A stretch of 33,158 bases of DNA from Clostridia bacterium (GTDB lineage: Bacteria > Bacillota > Clostridia > Christensenellales > Pumilibacteraceae): assembly GCA_017960845.1 (NCBI GenBank), contig JAGCYK010000012.1, positions 1-33,158 on the forward strand, read 5' to 3'. Shown piece by piece: positions 25,018 to 33,158 of the stretch (within the stretch, counting starts at the first letter, position 1; every line of letters begins with the position of its first letter). The position numbers and the translations under genes are program-made. The notes under the pieces were generated by a model. That model made no database searches. It had not been told where the DNA came from and saw only the letters and a list, made by a program, of their open reading frames with translations.

Positions 25018-25046
25018 ATTATAACAATGTGCCTTTGTTTTTGCAA
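25018..25046 (-). promoter_or_regulatory. Promoter of the GH95-like/dapB operon
   Basis: TTGCAA (25046-25041) and TATAAT (25023-25018) with a 17-bp spacer on the minus strand. The predicted transcript starts near 25011, inside the longer open frame, which supports the shorter start at 24977. Confidence 0.6.
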
Positions 25047-25152
25047 TAGAAAAGCCAATTTTAGACCGCAAGAAACTATTATTTGCCTTCTAAAATATCC
25101 TTTTTTGCCTTTTCAGGCCTTAAATAGCACTTTTTTGGGCTACAAGCAAAAG

Positions 25153-25187
25153 CTAAAAAAGGACGAAAGAAATTTCCTTCGTCCTTT
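25153..25187 (-). terminator. Rho-independent terminator after the M28-like gene
   Basis: A 10-bp stem pairs AAAGGACGAA (minus strand, 25187-25178) with TTCGTCCTTT (25167-25158). It is followed by a T-run ending near 25155 and lies 30 bp after the stop at 25217. Confidence 0.88.
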
Positions 25188-25216
25188 ATGGCTATTACAA
25201 ACAAACTTAGCTTAGA

Positions 25217-27964
25217 TTATTTTGTGGATTCAATGATGTAATTGAACTGAATATCGTCAATACCTATTCCACTGAAATAATTCCTCATGTCTTCAATTCT
25301 TTCATATGCATCGTTGTTAATTGCGTTTTCAGAAGTTATATATTCAGAAGACTTTATGGTGATGGATGAATCACTCTTAATAGTAACTTTGCAATTTCCA
25401 AAACCATAAGGCAAAGCAAGTTTGCATTCTTTTGCAGGATTATCTATTGAATATGAGAAATATGTCTCGCCGTCCTTTTCAACTAAAATTGAGTTGTCTC
25501 TAGCAAGGTTGATAAATGTCAAGAATACCTGGCTTGCATTTCCCATCTCCGGCGTTACTTCTAAGCTGTGTACTCCATCCACAGACTCGAGAGTAAGCAC
25601 TGTATTTGCGCTCGGAGCATTTCCGGTATTGATGGTTCTTGTATACTCATTCTTCGTTTCGTCGTATTTCCACTCCCAGTACTCATAGCCTTTAAGATAT
25701 CTGAGTCTGCGATAAACAGCATCATCCCTTATAGTCCACTTGTAAGAAGAGAATCCTACGGTTCTTGTGCAAACTATAGCGTCATCGTAAATGGTATGCT
25801 CTATTCCATTATTTAAATCAGAATAGCTGTATGTCGAATTCACTCCAATAGGCATAGCGAATGCGCTGATTGTTTGGCATATGATTATTGCAACCAATGC
25901 TATCGTTGAAAGTGCTGTTACTCCAAACCAAGTATGGTACTTCCAAGCAACTTTCTCATTTTCAACGACAGTTTGCTTAACTTCTTCGAACTTACCTTTT
26001 TTAGCTTCGTCCTCTACTCTTGTAACTACTTCTCTTTGCACAACAATCGTATGCTTAGGAAGCTTTTCAAAGAGATCTTCTAGAGCTGGCGTTAACTTGC
26101 TAAAGTATGGAGTAATTGTTGCAAGCATTATGCTGATTGGCATCAACATAAGTGGAAGATAAACTGCCGCATAGAAATTACATATTGTAAGTAGTGCCTG
26201 AATTGCAAAAGGAAGGAATAGCACGGTAGCTGCGAAATATAGGAAGAGTTTTCCTAAGTTCTGAACGTCAGTCTTTTTAAGAAGGCTGATTACGATTGTA
26301 ATGATGTTATATACTATTCCGACTATAACTAGAGCGAATGCCATTCTTGAAAAAGCAAAACCCATGAAAATGCCGGCGATTGAAACTAAATAGCTTGCGC
26401 CGCGAACGCAGTCTTTAGCTTTGATATGCAAAAGCCTCTTAAAGATAGTATAGAAACCAAACGAAAGTGCAACATTTAATAATAGTGCAGGAATTATAAC
26501 GAGAGGCGAAACAACTGAACTTGTAAACACCTGATTCATTGTATATCCGCCAAATGCACTGACTAAAAGAGAAATAAGGAAATATAATCCGTATTCAATT
26601 CCCGCTGCGCCTAAAGCTGCAAGAAGAACAAGGCCTATGCCCTTAACCAGTTCAATGGGATTAATCACTCCTGATTTAGTTCCTATGACAATAGAGCCGC
26701 TGGAAAGAAGCAAAAGAAGAACTGCAAGAATAATCATCCATAGGCCGCTTACGCTTAATCCTAGACCAAGCCATGTATTTCCACTACCTAAAACCAATCC
26801 ACCAAGAGGAAGATCTATATTTCCAAAATGATTTGCTATAGCTTCCATCGCAACAGAATACTGCATGCATATGTTATCTATATCAATATTATCTATGGTG
26901 TCATACTGACTTCCTGCCTTATATGTTCCGGCAACAGTCATTATGTCAGCAGAAGGGACAGTCCAAAGATCCTGTGAATAGTCATAAAAGATTTTTGAAT
27001 CTGCTCTGAAGGACTTGTCTAAGAACTGAGGAACTAAAGTATCGTTTCTTATTCCGGAAAAAGAATTGGATATCTCACCTATTATGTCTCCGGGAACTTC
27101 CATATTAGGAAGAGATGACTGAACGAGTGCAAGCGAGCCGCCTGCAGTTATTGCATCGAAGTTAATTGCTGCTTTTATTCTGCTATTAACATTATTGAAT
27201 CCTGAGAACTGATATCTAAATGCATATGCTCCAATGCTGTTTTCATATCTACCATCAGTAATTACAAATACCAATTCGTTTTTAAATGTAGTATTGGATT
27301 CCACGATTGACTTAATCGTACCAATCATAGCAGCAACTCCGGCAGCTCCCGTAGCTCCGTAAGAGCCTATTTCTGAGTCAAAGTGCGTCATTAAAAGAAC
27401 GGCATCCGAGTCTACTGACTCTCCTGGGATGTCTATAATAAAGTTCTTTATCTGACGTGAATAAAGTTTGTTTTCTCTTCCGAGATACTCTAGGTCATCG
27501 CCCATTGCTTTGAACGAAGCTCTGTCTAGAGTGTAGTCAATATTTGACTGACTGAAATCTTGAATTGTATATGTAGGACCTGCGCCAAGTGTTGCAGTTA
27601 TTTTTTGAATAGCCGCTGTTTTGTCAACAGCTTCGCTTGCGCGTCTTGAAAGAACCTTGGTAAGTCCATTAACTGAGCCAAGCATTCCGTCTATTTCATT
27701 TATTGTCTTTGCGTAACCGCTGTTATTGATTTCATAATAATTACCCTCTTCTAGAGCGTTTCGCTGGTATCCGGATAAAGTAACAGCATTAGCCGAAACT
27801 TCATTGCTGTCTACCGAAGTAAACCCTGAAGGAGTAAAGAAATAATATGAAGCAAATGAAAGAACCAGAATAACCGCCGTAACAATAGTCAGCATTATAT
27901 AATAGATTTTTAACCCTGCTCCGGATTTACGGCCTATATCTGTCTTAATCTTTTCAGTAGTCAT
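25217..27964 (-). CDS. Polytopic membrane protein with degenerate M28 peptidase-like domain
   Basis: The 915-aa protein begins with one TM helix (about 20-42). An extracytoplasmic domain follows that has the M28 fold signature: VLLMTHFDSEIGSYGA (188-204), ELVFVITDGRYENSIGAYAF (230-249) and AINFDAI (266-272). A block of about eight TM helices (about 395-660), a cytosolic loop (about 620-680), another TM (near 688-710) and a beta-rich C-terminal domain of about 200 aa complete it. The layout resembles the ERMP1/Fxna type of membrane M28 proteins. H194, D196 and D270 remain, but the metal-bridging Asp of the usual GADDNASG loop is gone (GATGAAG) and the catalytic Glu-Glu pair is replaced by Arg-Tyr. 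It is therefore probably not an active peptidase. GAGGAA precedes the ATG, and a promoter lies at 28013-28041. Confidence 0.75.
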   Translation of the reverse strand: MTTEKIKTDIGRKSGAGLKIYYIMLTIVTAVILVLSFASYYFFTPSGFTSVDSNEVSANAVTLSGYQRNALEEGNYYEINNSGYAKTINEIDGMLGSVNGLTKVLSRRASEAVDKTAAIQKITATLGAGPTYTIQDFSQSNIDYTLDRASFKAMGDDLEYLGRENKLYSRQIKNFIIDIPGESVDSDAVLLMTHFDSEIGSYGATGAAGVAAMIGTIKSIVESNTTFKNELVFVITDGRYENSIGAYAFRYQFSGFNNVNSRIKAAINFDAITAGGSLALVQSSLPNMEVPGDIIGEISNSFSGIRNDTLVPQFLDKSFRADSKIFYDYSQDLWTVPSADIMTVAGTYKAGSQYDTIDNIDIDNICMQYSVAMEAIANHFGNIDLPLGGLVLGSGNTWLGLGLSVSGLWMIILAVLLLLLSSGSIVIGTKSGVINPIELVKGIGLVLLAALGAAGIEYGLYFLISLLVSAFGGYTMNQVFTSSVVSPLVIIPALLLNVALSFGFYTIFKRLLHIKAKDCVRGASYLVSIAGIFMGFAFSRMAFALVIVGIVYNIITIVISLLKKTDVQNLGKLFLYFAATVLFLPFAIQALLTICNFYAAVYLPLMLMPISIMLATITPYFSKLTPALEDLFEKLPKHTIVVQREVVTRVEDEAKKGKFEEVKQTVVENEKVAWKYHTWFGVTALSTIALVAIIICQTISAFAMPIGVNSTYSYSDLNNGIEHTIYDDAIVCTRTVGFSSYKWTIRDDAVYRRLRYLKGYEYWEWKYDETKNEYTRTINTGNAPSANTVLTLESVDGVHSLEVTPEMGNASQVFLTFINLARDNSILVEKDGETYFSYSIDNPAKECKLALPYGFGNCKVTIKSDSSITIKSSEYITSENAINNDAYERIEDMRNYFSGIGIDDIQFNYIIESTK

Positions 27965-28012
27965 GAAACTGAATTCCTCGCTTTAAAGGGCACAATCACC
28001 CACTATCGGTTA

Positions 28013-28041
28013 ATTATATCAAACAAAAAAATATTTTACAA
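28013..28041 (-). promoter_or_regulatory. Promoter of the M28-like gene
   Basis: TTGTAA (28041-28036) and TATAAT (28018-28013) with a 17-bp spacer on the minus strand. The leader to the ATG is about 42 nt. Confidence 0.55.
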
Positions 28042-28077
28042 ATTATTTTCTATGAATTTTTCGTTATTGAATGACTA

Positions 28078-28125
28078 GTAAATTCCCAAAGTTAATTCCA
28101 CAGTGGAATTTAAAATGGAATTTAC
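28078..28125. repeat. 48-bp nested palindrome
   Basis: An outer inverted repeat, GTAAATTCC (28078-28086) with GGAATTTAC (28117-28125), encloses an almost concentric inner one, AATTCCAC (28094-28101) with GTGGAATT (28103-28110). It lies 37 bp upstream of the M28-like gene's -35 box and about 105 bp after the queH-coaE stop. No T-run follows, so it is not a classic terminator. An operator or a structured RNA is possible. Confidence 0.6.
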
Positions 28126-28230
28126 GCTTAAAAAATAAAATGAGTCAATCTTTGGTAGTTTTGATTGTTTGGACTATTTACCGTGTCAGAAAACACGCAG
28201 CTTCGACAAGCGTCTGGCTAACAAGGCAGT

Positions 28231-29409
28231 TTATTGTTTTGCTTCGACTTTTAAAACTATGCACTCATATATTGAGCGTGCTTTTTCCTTTAAAACAGCT
28301 TCACCAGAATTGTTTTCGATGGTTATATCTGAAAGTCGGGACCGCTGCTCATCACTTTTTTGAGATGCGGCGAATTTGTCAAAATCTTCGTCGCTGCCTC
28401 CCCTTTCTTTAAACCTATCCTTTCGGATTAGTGAACTCGACTGAATATTAATGACATAATCGAAATAACGCTCTAGTCCTGTTTCAAATAGCAGCGGCAC
28501 TTCTACAAATGCCGGGCCTTTTTTTGACTGAAGCCAGATAAGTATGCTACGGATAATTTCAGGATGCAACAAGCCCTCCAGTTCTTTTCTTCGCCCAGGA
28601 CTGTTTAGAACTATCTCTCTTAATTTGTTCCGGTTTAATGCGCCGTTTTCAAAACACTCGGGAAATAACAATTGCTGTTTTTTTAGAAAATCGCCTTTAG
28701 ATTGTATTTTCGCAGCTACCTCGTCTGCGCTTATAACATCGGCCCCTAGTTCTTTTAAATAAGAACAAAAGAGACTTTTTCCGGATGCGATTCCACCGGT
28801 AACCGCAACGGCATAGCCGCCTACTGGCGTGCAGCCGCAGTAGTTTTGTCTATAAATGCCAAGCTGATTACATTTTTCTTTTGAAATAAGCTGACCATTT
28901 TCCTTTTTGAAGTCTGACGGAAGATACTTTACATTATAAATGGACGCATATTCTTTCATTAATTCATTTATTCTCTCTGCATCCTTAAGAGGGCTTGCCG
29001 AAAGAGTGGTGCAAAAATAGTCAAAGCCATGTTCTGCGCCAAAGACAGCTGTTTTCCTTATTCTAAGAGATATGCATCTATCGCACTTTTCCCCGTGCTC
29101 TGCCGAGCCAAGAAGCTCTTTAACACATCCCACATATTCCGAAAAATCAGGTTCGGTTTCTACAATCTTTATTCCCGGATAAGTCTCTATTAACCGCTTT
29201 ATCTCTAAGAGTCTTAAATAATGCTCTCTATCGGGATGAATATTCGGATTGTAATAATAAAGGGTAATGTCAAACTTTGAATAAAGGCGATCAAGACACG
29301 CAGCAAGACAAGGCGCGCAGCAAACATGCAAAAGAAGTTTCGGCCGACCGGTTAATGCCGACAAAACATCTTTAAATGCTTGGTTTAGATTTTGCCTTTC
29401 GTTTTTCAT
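28231..29409 (-). CDS. queH-coaE: Fusion of epoxyqueuosine reductase QueH and dephospho-CoA kinase CoaE
   Basis: Residues of about 22-193 are QueH, which reduces epoxyqueuosine to queuosine in tRNA wobble bases. Seen are LLLHVCCAPC (C30, C31, C34), YYYNPNIHP, CDRC (C109, C112), TTLSASPLKD and a terminal YCGC (C191, C193) that would hold the Fe-S and metal sites. Residues of about 199-392 are CoaE, the last step of CoA synthesis. It has Walker A TGGIASGKS (204-212), SADEVA, LLHPEI, and EVPLLFE with the usual adenosine-lid segment after it. The joint is only about five residues long. Both halves keep their key residues and near-normal length, so both are probably active. The ATG abuts the prfA stop (TAAATG). 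Confidence 0.92.
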   Translation of the reverse strand: MKNERQNLNQAFKDVLSALTGRPKLLLHVCCAPCLAACLDRLYSKFDITLYYYNPNIHPDREHYLRLLEIKRLIETYPGIKIVETEPDFSEYVGCVKELLGSAEHGEKCDRCISLRIRKTAVFGAEHGFDYFCTTLSASPLKDAERINELMKEYASIYNVKYLPSDFKKENGQLISKEKCNQLGIYRQNYCGCTPVGGYAVAVTGGIASGKSLFCSYLKELGADVISADEVAAKIQSKGDFLKKQQLLFPECFENGALNRNKLREIVLNSPGRRKELEGLLHPEIIRSILIWLQSKKGPAFVEVPLLFETGLERYFDYVINIQSSSLIRKDRFKERGGSDEDFDKFAASQKSDEQRSRLSDITIENNSGEAVLKEKARSIYECIVLKVEAKQ

Positions 29410-30480
29410 TTAATCATTTGCCTCGCTTAGTTTCGCCGTAATGTCAGCAAGCCTTAAAGCCCCCAGCATTTCATCTAAATCCCCATTCATAAAATTGCCT
29501 ATTGAGTAAAGCGATAGACCTATTCTGTGATCGGTCACTCTTCCCTGAGGAAAGTTATATGTACGGATTCGCTCACTTCGGTCGCCGGATCCTACCTGGC
29601 TTTTTCTTTCCTGAGCATATTCTTTTTCAGCAATGGAACTATAATAGTCGTAAACTCTTGCTTTTAAAACGCGCATTGCCTTTTCCTTGTTCATGGTCTG
29701 GCTTCTTTCATCTTCGCAGCATACGACTATGCCGGTTGGCAGGTGCGTCATTCTAACTGCAGAGTCAGTCCTATTGACATGCTGGCCTCCTGCACCGCCA
29801 CTTCTATACGTATCTATCTTTAAATCCTTATCTAGGATTTCAACGCTAACATCCTCTGCTTCCGGAAGAACTGCAACAGTAGCCGCAGATGTATGAATTC
29901 TGCCTTGGGTTTCGGTTTCAGGCACTCTTTGAACGCGGTGCACTCCTGACTCATATTTTAGCTTTCCATAAACTCCCGCTCCGGATATCATGAAAATCTC
30001 TTCTTTCACTCCGCCAAGCTCTGTTGCGTTTATGCTGATTTCTTCAACCTTATAGCGGCACTTGTCCGCATACATTTTATACATTCTAGCAAGTTCGGCT
30101 GCAAATAGGGCCGCTTCTTCTCCGCCGGTTCCTCCGCGGATTTCTATTATGACGTTCTTGTCGTCATTCGGGTCTTTGGGAAGAAGCAGTATTTTTAGTT
30201 CTTCTTCAAGTGCCCTAATGTGCTCTTTTTCGCGAGATATTTCTTCTTCAGCAAGGAGTTTCATTTCTTCATCATCACCTAAAAGAAGATCTTCTGCCTC
30301 TTTTATGTTATTTTCAACTTTAAGATACTCTCTGTATTTCTCCACAATCGGTTGAAGAGATGTGTGCTCTTTGCAAAGCTTGCTCCATTTTTTAGTATCC
30401 GAAATTACCAAAGGATCGGCAATTTCTTTGCTCAGCCCTTCGTATTTTAAAGCTATTGAATTCAGTTTTTCTGTATTCAT
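29410..30480 (-). CDS. prfA: Peptide chain release factor 1
   Basis: Recognises UAA and UAG stop codons and triggers peptide release on the ribosome. The 356-aa protein has the PxT codon-reading motif in [16 protein letters not shown] (P187, T189). The GGQ motif is at 231-233 in [17 protein letters not shown]; its glutamine is the target of PrmC, which is encoded just upstream. The N-terminal coiled-coil domain and [16 protein letters not shown] (112-127) are canonical. The ATG follows an AAAGG site that overlaps the end of the prmC fusion gene, six bases away. Confidence 0.97.
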   Translation of the reverse strand: MNTEKLNSIALKYEGLSKEIADPLVISDTKKWSKLCKEHTSLQPIVEKYREYLKVENNIKEAEDLLLGDDEEMKLLAEEEISREKEHIRALEEELKILLLPKDPNDDKNVIIEIRGGTGGEEAALFAAELARMYKMYADKCRYKVEEISINATELGGVKEEIFMISGAGVYGKLKYESGVHRVQRVPETETQGRIHTSAATVAVLPEAEDVSVEILDKDLKIDTYRSGGAGGQHVNRTDSAVRMTHLPTGIVVCCEDERSQTMNKEKAMRVLKARVYDYYSSIAEKEYAQERKSQVGSGDRSERIRTYNFPQGRVTDHRIGLSLYSIGNFMNGDLDEMLGALRLADITAKLSEAND

Positions 30481-30486
30481 CTAATA

Positions 30487-32352
30487 TTAACCTTTAAATG
30501 CAACCACCATCCGGTCAGACCCGGACATATCCTTAAAAACAGATATTTCCTTCCAGCCGCCAGCATCAAAAATTGCTTTGACGCTAGAAGCCTGGTCATG
30601 GCCTATTTCTACGACTATAGCGCCGCCATCACTAAGATAATTTTGAGCTACTAACGCAATCTTTTTGTAATAATCCAGTCCGTCCTCGCCGCCGTCAAGC
30701 GATATTAAAGGCTGACATTTCACCTCATTTGCTAGAGTGCTGATCTCACCGGAGCGAATATACGGAGGATTGCTAACTATAATGTCATAGATACCGGAAA
30801 TATTATCAAGCAACTCACTTTTAACGAGTGTTGCCTTCCCCTCAAGATTTTTTTTCGCAACTTCAAGTGCTTCATCTGAAATATCTGATGCAGTGATATC
30901 TATACCCGTTTCAGTTTTAAGCGCAAGTGCAATACAGCCACTACCGGTCATTAAATCCAGCCCGCTTTTATATCCCTTTTCTTTTATTAATTCAATTGCT
31001 TTAAGCGCAACTTGCTCCGTTTCCATTCTCGGCAGGTGAACCGCATTAGATACAAATAGTTTATTGTTTAAAAAGAAGCTTTCTCCGGTAACATAATCAA
31101 GAGGCATTCCATCAGCTCTTTTTTTAGCGCATTCTTTTAGTTTTTGGGTTTGCTCTTTTGAAAGTTTGACTACAGTTCTTAGTTCGTTTCTTTTTTTCTC
31201 TAGAACGTAGCAAAGCATCCAGTCCACTTCACTCTCATCATCTATTCCTGCCTTTTCATAGCAGTCCAAAAGCCACTTTCTTGCCTCGGGATAAAGCATC
31301 TCATAAAAATCTTTTTCCGGTATATTTGAATCTGCGTCCATTTCTATAACGGTTTTGAATGCTTTTATAGCTGCATCAACCATTTCATCTTCCGGTTCTT
31401 TAGTCGTAAGAGCCTGAAGTGCAAACCCGGGCGCTTTGAATATAAGGAAAAACTTATTGTCGGGAGCCTTTGCAACAAGTTGAAGCAGTTCATAGGATAT
31501 TCCGGCCATTATGGGCACACACAAAATGCTTATTCCTATGTTGATGATATTGTAAAGCAAGGTTCCGAGGATATCATTGCCGGTAATGCTTTTCATCAGC
31601 TCAACATTAAATCCGGTAAATGAAATGCCCCAAAGCACAAGCGTAATCACAATAATGCTGACAATAATCGTATAGAACAAGAATGTCGTTCCGCATCTAT
31701 CATGACGTGTAGAACAAGATTGAACATTTTCGACAGTAAGCTCTAAATTATGCTCGTAGCAATTAATAGTCTTATGCTCTGCTCCGTGGTACATATATGT
31801 TCTTTTTATGTCTTTATTAAGACTTGTAAGCCACATATACGCAATTAGCACCAGCACCTTTATTAAGCCATCGGTCAGACTAATAATAAGGATGTATATG
31901 GAGTTTTCTACTAAATTTGAAAGACCGACTAAAACATCCCAAACAAGCCAGTGTATAAGTCTAGGAAGTGCAATGAAAAGTGCTATTGCAAACACGAATG
32001 AAATAAGCACGGTAAGGAGCATTCCGATAGGCCCTATTTTGCTCTCCTCATCTTCTCCAGCATATACATCAGCGCTTTTGGTGATATATTTTACTCCGCT
32101 GAAAAGAGAAATGAAAAAACTGATAATGCCTCGAAGTATGGGCATTTTATATTGAATACCTGTTCTAGGCTTATTTCTCTCGGTATAAAGAAGAGTTTCT
32201 CCCTTTTCATTGCGGCAACAAATAGCGGTGCTTTTTTTGCCTCTCATCATCACGCCCTCTAAAAGAGCTTGCCCGCCTATTCCACAAGGAGTATAGCACC
32301 CCGGATTATCCCATTTGGATTTTTTTGTTGACTTGTTGTTTTCTTTTCCCAT
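30487..32352 (-). CDS. prmC: Fusion of DUF1385 membrane protein and release-factor methyltransferase PrmC
   Basis: With the ATG at 32352 the protein is 621 aa. Residues of about 15-320 are the DUF1385 membrane domain. It opens with GIGGQALLEGVMMRGKK, has TM helices near 110-130, 145-180 and 225-250 and another pair near 265-290, and carries the conserved YHGAEHKTINCYE at 188-200. Residues of about 350-621 are PrmC: a helical N-terminal domain, VTGESFFLN, a GSG SAM loop (LDLMTGSGCIALAL, from 465) and the NPPY motif at 528-531. PrmC methylates the GGQ glutamine of release factors, and prfA follows directly. The substrate-side motif reads HLPRMETE instead of the usual IPRPETE. The ATG has a GGGGGTGG site; a TTG 17 codons up is also open but has no good site. 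Confidence 0.88.
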   Translation of the reverse strand: MGKENNKSTKKSKWDNPGCYTPCGIGGQALLEGVMMRGKKSTAICCRNEKGETLLYTERNKPRTGIQYKMPILRGIISFFISLFSGVKYITKSADVYAGEDEESKIGPIGMLLTVLISFVFAIALFIALPRLIHWLVWDVLVGLSNLVENSIYILIISLTDGLIKVLVLIAYMWLTSLNKDIKRTYMYHGAEHKTINCYEHNLELTVENVQSCSTRHDRCGTTFLFYTIIVSIIVITLVLWGISFTGFNVELMKSITGNDILGTLLYNIINIGISILCVPIMAGISYELLQLVAKAPDNKFFLIFKAPGFALQALTTKEPEDEMVDAAIKAFKTVIEMDADSNIPEKDFYEMLYPEARKWLLDCYEKAGIDDESEVDWMLCYVLEKKRNELRTVVKLSKEQTQKLKECAKKRADGMPLDYVTGESFFLNNKLFVSNAVHLPRMETEQVALKAIELIKEKGYKSGLDLMTGSGCIALALKTETGIDITASDISDEALEVAKKNLEGKATLVKSELLDNISGIYDIIVSNPPYIRSGEISTLANEVKCQPLISLDGGEDGLDYYKKIALVAQNYLSDGGAIVVEIGHDQASSVKAIFDAGGWKEISVFKDMSGSDRMVVAFKG

Positions 32353-32426
32353 TGTATAAAAAAAGCCACCCCCTAGAAAGGCAAAGCATTGGCAAAAAAC
32401 CAAACCTATAAACCTTGGGTATGGCG

Positions 32427-32453
32427 AAAAATCTTAAACTATTTGTTAAGATT
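32427..32453 (-). terminator. AU-rich terminator overlapping the rpmE stop codon
   Basis: An 8-bp stem (AATCTTAA, 32453-32446, with TTAAGATT, 32437-32430) and five Ts follow on the minus strand. The 5' arm is made of the last rpmE codons and the stop lies in the loop. The stem has few GC pairs, so read-through to the prmC fusion gene is likely. Confidence 0.45.
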
Positions 32454-32651
32454 AGCGTATCTTTTGTTAAATTTGTCTATTCTGCCACCGGCTTCAACTC
32501 TCTTCTGCTTACCGGTATAGAAAGGATGGCATTTTGAGCAAACATCAACCTTTAAAATATCTACTTTTTTTGTTGTTCCGGTAACAAATTCAGCTCCGCA
32601 TGCACAAACACATTTAACTTCATGATAATCTGGATGTATTTTCTCTTTCAT
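32439..32651 (-). CDS. rpmE: Ribosomal protein bL31, zinc-binding (C+) form
   Basis: A 70-aa component of the large ribosomal subunit. It starts [12 protein letters not shown]. Cysteines C16, C18, C38 and C41 (CACG, then [13 protein letters not shown]) mark the zinc-containing paralogue. The length is typical. The start at 32651 is chosen over a 27-codon upstream extension because it matches the family N-terminus and follows GGAGAT at good spacing. It opens the rpmE / DUF1385-prmC / prfA / queH-coaE cluster, with its own promoter. Confidence 0.96.
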   Translation of the reverse strand: MKEKIHPDYHEVKCVCACGAEFVTGTTKKVDILKVDVCSKCHPFYTGKQKRVEAGGRIDKFNKRYANLNK

Positions 32652-32684
32652 CGATATTATCTCCTTCACTTTTAACGCTAGAAA

Positions 32685-32714
32685 AGTATACACTTGATTA
32701 TTTTTCAATGTCAA
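32685..32714 (-). promoter_or_regulatory. Promoter of the rpmE cluster
   Basis: TTGACA (32714-32709) and TATACT (32690-32685) with an 18-bp spacer on the minus strand, about 34 bp before the rpmE start. Confidence 0.65.
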
Positions 32715-32756
32715 GCAAAAATTATAAGACACGAATAATCTAGAGATGTTGTATTT

Positions 32757-33158
32757 TTAGATTATTAAACCTTTTTCTAAAAACTGCTCCGGACTATTAA
32801 TAAATACCTTTCCACCAACATCCATTAACTGCTCTTTCGTCCTAAAACCCCATAAAACGCTAATACTGTCCATTCCAATGCTTTTCGCCATTATTACATC
32901 AGGCTCGCCATCTCCGACCATAACGCAGTCTCTTTCGCTAGCGTTAAGCAGACGCAGGGCTTCTTTAAGCATTGCCGGATTAGGTTTTTTCGGAATTCCT
33001 TCTTTAACGCCTATATAGGTGCTAATGTGAGGGTAAAAGAATTTACTGCAAAGTCTCTTTACTTCTTTATCCCCTTTGTTCGACACTATTGCCATTTTAA
33101 TATTTTGCTGAAATAGTTTGCTAATAGCGTTTAAAATGCCTGGATATGGGGAGGTGTA
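32757..33158 (-). CDS. HAD-family phosphatase (phosphoglycolate phosphatase-like), N-terminus beyond the window
   Basis: Partial gene: the frame is open to the right edge, 21 codons beyond the first internal ATG, and those codons (YPGILNAISKLFQQNIKMAIVSNK) are real family sequence. The visible 133 residues hold motif II (the serine in VSNKGD), the motif III lysine in KKPNP, and motif IV in VMVGDGEPDVIMAK with its acidic pair. The N-terminal DxD motif with the catalytic nucleophile lies outside. It matches the Gph/PGP-like small-molecule phosphatases; the substrate is unknown. No terminator separates it from the rpmE promoter. Confidence 0.88.
   Translation of the reverse strand, partial: YTSPYPGILNAISKLFQQNIKMAIVSNKGDKEVKRLCSKFFYPHISTYIGVKEGIPKKPNPAMLKEALRLLNASERDCVMVGDGEPDVIMAKSIGMDSISVLWGFRTKEQLMDVGGKVFINSPEQFLEKGLII

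Noticed and set aside
24978-25058. An N-terminal hydrophobic extension giving the GH95-like protein a signal peptide
   Set aside because: The extension crosses the predicted promoter region and lacks a cleavage site, and the GGAG site supports the start at 24977.
28071-28412. A plus-strand gene over the end of queH-coaE
   Set aside because: Its reading is low-complexity and basic, has no ribosome binding site, and overlaps well-conserved CoaE sequence on the other strand.

Overview
The window reads as a densely coded, AT-rich chromosome segment from an anaerobic Clostridia-like Firmicute, probably an uncultured gut-type lineage. The basis is: AGGAG-type ribosome binding sites; sigma-A-like TTGACA/TATAAT promoters; a type III pantothenate kinase beside an ECF-type transporter subunit; the rpmE / DUF1385-prmC / prfA gene order; the oxygen-sensitive Fe-S type queuosine enzyme QueH; an Fe-S aldo/keto reductase; and the anaerobic GlpA-like/FAD oxidoreductase/DUF1667 trio. 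The lineage is inferred from gene content only. No rRNA, intact tRNA, CRISPR array or complete mobile element was seen.

Layout. 1-2040: an Fe-S aldo/keto reductase (-) and the nucleotide-pool sanitiser rdgB (+) fire from divergent promoters. 2063-9330: an accessory block, all on the minus strand. It holds an ABC-2 exporter pair, a two-TM CorA-like membrane protein, and a 1077-aa protein with zinc ribbon, HEPN, STAND NTPase and TPR regions. Behind these lie gene debris: the 5' piece of a DUF4143-type ATPase, the 3' piece of a Schlafen/AlbA_2-type regulator, and an IS21-like terminal repeat. 9331-13501: a redox operon (GlpA-like dehydrogenase, FAD oxidoreductase, DUF1667) whose last gene is an RnlA-like HEPN ribonuclease candidate. 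13621-17268: a large Ig-like-repeat surface protein. 17409-20143: a pantothenate/CoA plus homoserine dehydrogenase operon. 20361-21728: glycyl-tRNA synthetase (+). 21829-24977: a divergent GH95-like glycoside hydrolase followed by dapB. 25217-27964: a polytopic M28-like protein that seems to have lost its catalytic residues. 28231-33158: a translation operon with two gene fusions (DUF1385-PrmC and QueH-CoaE), prfA, rpmE and a partial HAD phosphatase.

The best candidate for an undescribed system is the tightly coupled pair at 2063-6710. A 469-aa membrane protein ends 4 bp before a HEPN-STAND-TPR protein begins. The second protein carries a putative RNase motif (R165-x5-H171), an NTPase switch (K354, D449/D452/E453, S482-R483) and a C-terminal TPR sensor-like array. 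This is the logic of STAND-type antiphage abortive systems, and the gene debris around it suits a defence hotspot. A second, separate HEPN candidate (9331-10506) matches the active-site spacing recalled for RnlA, but sits without a visible antitoxin at the end of a metabolic operon.

Other points of interest are two genes that look leaderless (rdgB and the GlpA-like gene), the QueH-CoaE fusion, catalytically altered GH95 and M28 proteins, and a 48-bp nested palindrome at 28078-28125.
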